A DNA stretch of 22,362 nucleotides, taken from Phytophthora quininea (Eukaryota > Oomycota > Peronosporomycetes > Peronosporales > Peronosporaceae). The translations under genes and the position numbers were made by a program. The notes beneath the pieces were generated by a model. That model searched no databases. It saw nothing but the letters and a program-made list of their open reading frames with translations, and was not told where the DNA came from. Location: assembly GCA_011947345.1 (NCBI GenBank), contig JAAVTG010000384.1, positions 1 to 22,362 of the forward strand. The letters are read 5' to 3'. Each line of letters begins with the position of its first letter. The first letter of the stretch is position 1. Of the stretch, positions 20,714 to 22,362 are shown piece by piece.

Positions 20714-22114
20714 GGTATTAACGTTTTTTCGACCATAGCTGAACAAAGATCGCATGTGCAAAGTCTGATTGTAATGCACCGCGCCACGTTTTGTCCATCA
20801 AAATAATAAAGTGTTTCAGCACAATTTGCCACGTGTAGAAATGTAATTCCCTTACCTCTCCGGAAACTCGGTCAATGTCCACATGTGCAACTGCAAACGC
20901 ATCATCTTCGCAAAAGCGGCCGATCTTCTCTACTAGCCATTCTGTCAGTGTCCCCCCGCTTCTCCTCACGTTTCAGCTAGGTCATCACCTTGTGGACATC
21001 GACCATGCTTGGTTCACAATCTGCGTGCTCCGAAATATATTTCAGTATATTCTTTATGCAGACGCCCACCTTCGGAAGAGGTTGATGGTTTCTAGTTGGC
21101 CAGTCGGCATTTGGAGACGATCGCGATTTATCTTTTTCCACTTGTCCGGAGGTGCTCGCACTGCGTTTGAGGATGAACACCAGCCATTGTACCAGTTCAA
21201 GAAGACGGATTGGGCGTTGTAGATGGCGACGATGAGACAACAGCCGTGACACATTCACTTTGGACGTACTATGTGGAACAACTGGGGCAATTGCATACGC
21301 ATGCGGTGCCGACGTTATCACGATACGGTTCACCTTTGCTGCGATCTTCCTCCTCGAACAGGATTTCCATAATCAACTTTGTACATATGGCGACAAAGCT
21401 GGTGGAGAAATGGTATTGTCTGAGAGACAAACCCGAGGCACTACGCGTTGACAAGAAGTAGTCATATCTCAAAGGCATGGGAACGCGTCTTCTTAACGAG
21501 CTTATCATTTCGGAAAACGACCTCCGCAAAGGTGTCCCTGTTACAAATTCGATTCTGCTTTTGCACTACTTGAGTGCCGTGTAACTCGTCTCGTTAGTCA
21601 CATAATTGTGCGTTCGCTCCTACAATGAGTAAACATGAAAAACTGATCAAACTGTAAATCACGTTACCTCGCACCTCTCTCGAGTGCAGCATCTTCTTCA
21701 ACTTGCGTCTTTACCCGCCTGGATTTGTGACCTTTAGCAGCAGGACCACCCATACACGCTACCACAACTCGAAACAACGCACACGCTGCACGCGTACTTG
21801 CGGAAGACATGCCCAAATCGAGGGGATCTGGCGTTTGGGGTGGCTTGTGCGCTGGCGGTTGTAATACGCCGTTATTCGGAAGTCGTGCGTGCGACACACC
21901 ACCAAGTTGTCCTGTTCAAACTACCCCCAAGAAGAGAAGAAAGCACCCCAGGTGTCAAACGTGCTTGGGGCCACAACTAGCGAGGCCTCCGATGCTTTCA
22001 ACGAGGAGTGGAAGATCGCATCTAGCAACGTCACCGTCGAGGACTCTTTCACCCCAACAAGACCGCCTTTGTGGCTCAAACTATTGGAGTTCTCACACGT
22101 CACATATACCCATA
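20714..22114. other. Gene-poor stretch with possible decayed minus-strand coding sequence
   Basis: No recognised gene. Minus-strand frames between about 21530 and 20718 look coding-like in pieces: MRRSFSEMISSLRRRVPM near 21500, VCIKNILKYISEHADCEP near 21050, and TEWLVEKIGRFCEDDAFAVA near 20930, the last followed by a possible donor GTAAGG at about 20860. They are interrupted by stops. On the plus strand near 21930 there is PKKRRKHPRCQTCLG, a basic patch with a CxxC. None can be assigned to a family. Confidence 0.35.
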
Positions 22115-22154
22115 ATTGGTTGAAAATAGTCCAATCAGTGATTGGTTCAAAATA
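22115..22154. promoter_or_regulatory. CCAAT-box cluster with 14-bp direct repeat
   Basis: ATTGGTTGAAAATA (22115-22128) and ATTGGTTCAAAATA (22141-22154) are direct copies with one difference, 26 bp apart. Between them CCAATCAGTGATTGG (22131-22145) is a 15-bp palindrome. This gives three CCAAT boxes, two on the minus and one on the plus strand. It lies 137 bp or more upstream of the ATG at 22291, a position that suits an NF-Y-type promoter site. Function is inferred. Confidence 0.45.
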
Positions 22155-22290
22155 TTAATACCGTCAAATAAGCCCTGCGACATGTGACCTATATTACGAA
22201 TCCTGGTGCGTCACCACAAAGCTGAAGCAGTCTCCGACTCGCACACTTGCAGATAAACCTCCGACAGCGGCGACACACCAGAGACGAGAT

Positions 22291-22362
22291 ATGCCGATCG
22301 AGCAGCTAAAGACGACGCTGCGACTGCAGGCGACGGTGGTGGAGGGTTCGGCCGCGGAGGCA
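22291..22362 (+). CDS. 5' end of a gene cut by the window edge
   Basis: ATG at 22291 opens 24 codons with no stop to the last base, reading MPIEQLKTTLRLQATVVEG and then SAAEA. Base composition becomes GC-rich again here, as in the gene-dense left part of the window, and a CCAAT cluster lies upstream. The amphipathic start could begin a coiled coil. Too little is visible to name a product. Confidence 0.5.
   Translation, partial: MPIEQLKTTLRLQATVVEGSAAEA

Overview
The window looks like nuclear DNA of an oomycete, most likely a Phytophthora-like member of the Peronosporales. The evidence is intron-containing genes with short introns (63-75 bp where the reading frame fixes both ends), a BT1/folate-biopterin transporter, and degraded Gypsy, hAT and Mutator-like elements of the kind that fill gene-sparse parts of such genomes. 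No sequence database was searched, so the taxon is an inference.

Layout. Positions 1-7447 are gene-dense and euchromatin-like. They hold a BT1-family transporter (13-1800, +), a PP2C-type protein phosphatase (2008-3526, -), an unrecognised gene (3721-4981, +) fired divergently from the phosphatase, and a clear orthologue of the ribosome-collision E3 ubiquitin ligase Hel2/ZNF598 (5052-7447, -; four exons). From 7448 on the window is gene-poor and rich in mobile-element debris: a Gypsy reverse-transcriptase scrap (about 9863-10200, -), a decayed hAT transposase (about 12215-14580, -), and a nearly intact MULE transposase with SWIM zinc finger (14824-16705, +). These are followed by a possible piggyBac-like scrap, a spaced-motif array (16824-17905), a JmjC/cupin-like Fe(II) oxygenase gene (17942-18961, -) with a 22-bp minisatellite upstream, a small two-exon gene of unknown role (20046-20713, +), and the first codons of a gene running off the right edge (22291-22362, +).

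The most striking observation is that almost every recognisable coding region, host gene and transposon alike, is broken by frame changes of the same kind. At about a dozen places one more base in a mononucleotide run would rejoin the two conserved halves of the protein. In the BT1 gene three such losses add up to three bases, so a long open frame survives but about 110 residues in its N-terminal part are translated in the wrong frame. This pattern fits homopolymer under-calling in an uncorrected assembly much better than independent pseudogenisation. Gene breaks in this window should therefore not be read as real without raw reads.

The housekeeping genes do not form a pathway; they are neighbours in a compact block. 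I found no CRISPR array, tRNA or rRNA gene, or RXLR/CRN effector. I also found no convincing new multi-gene system. The best leads are the JmjC-like gene, the spaced-motif array and the unrecognised 3721-4981 gene.
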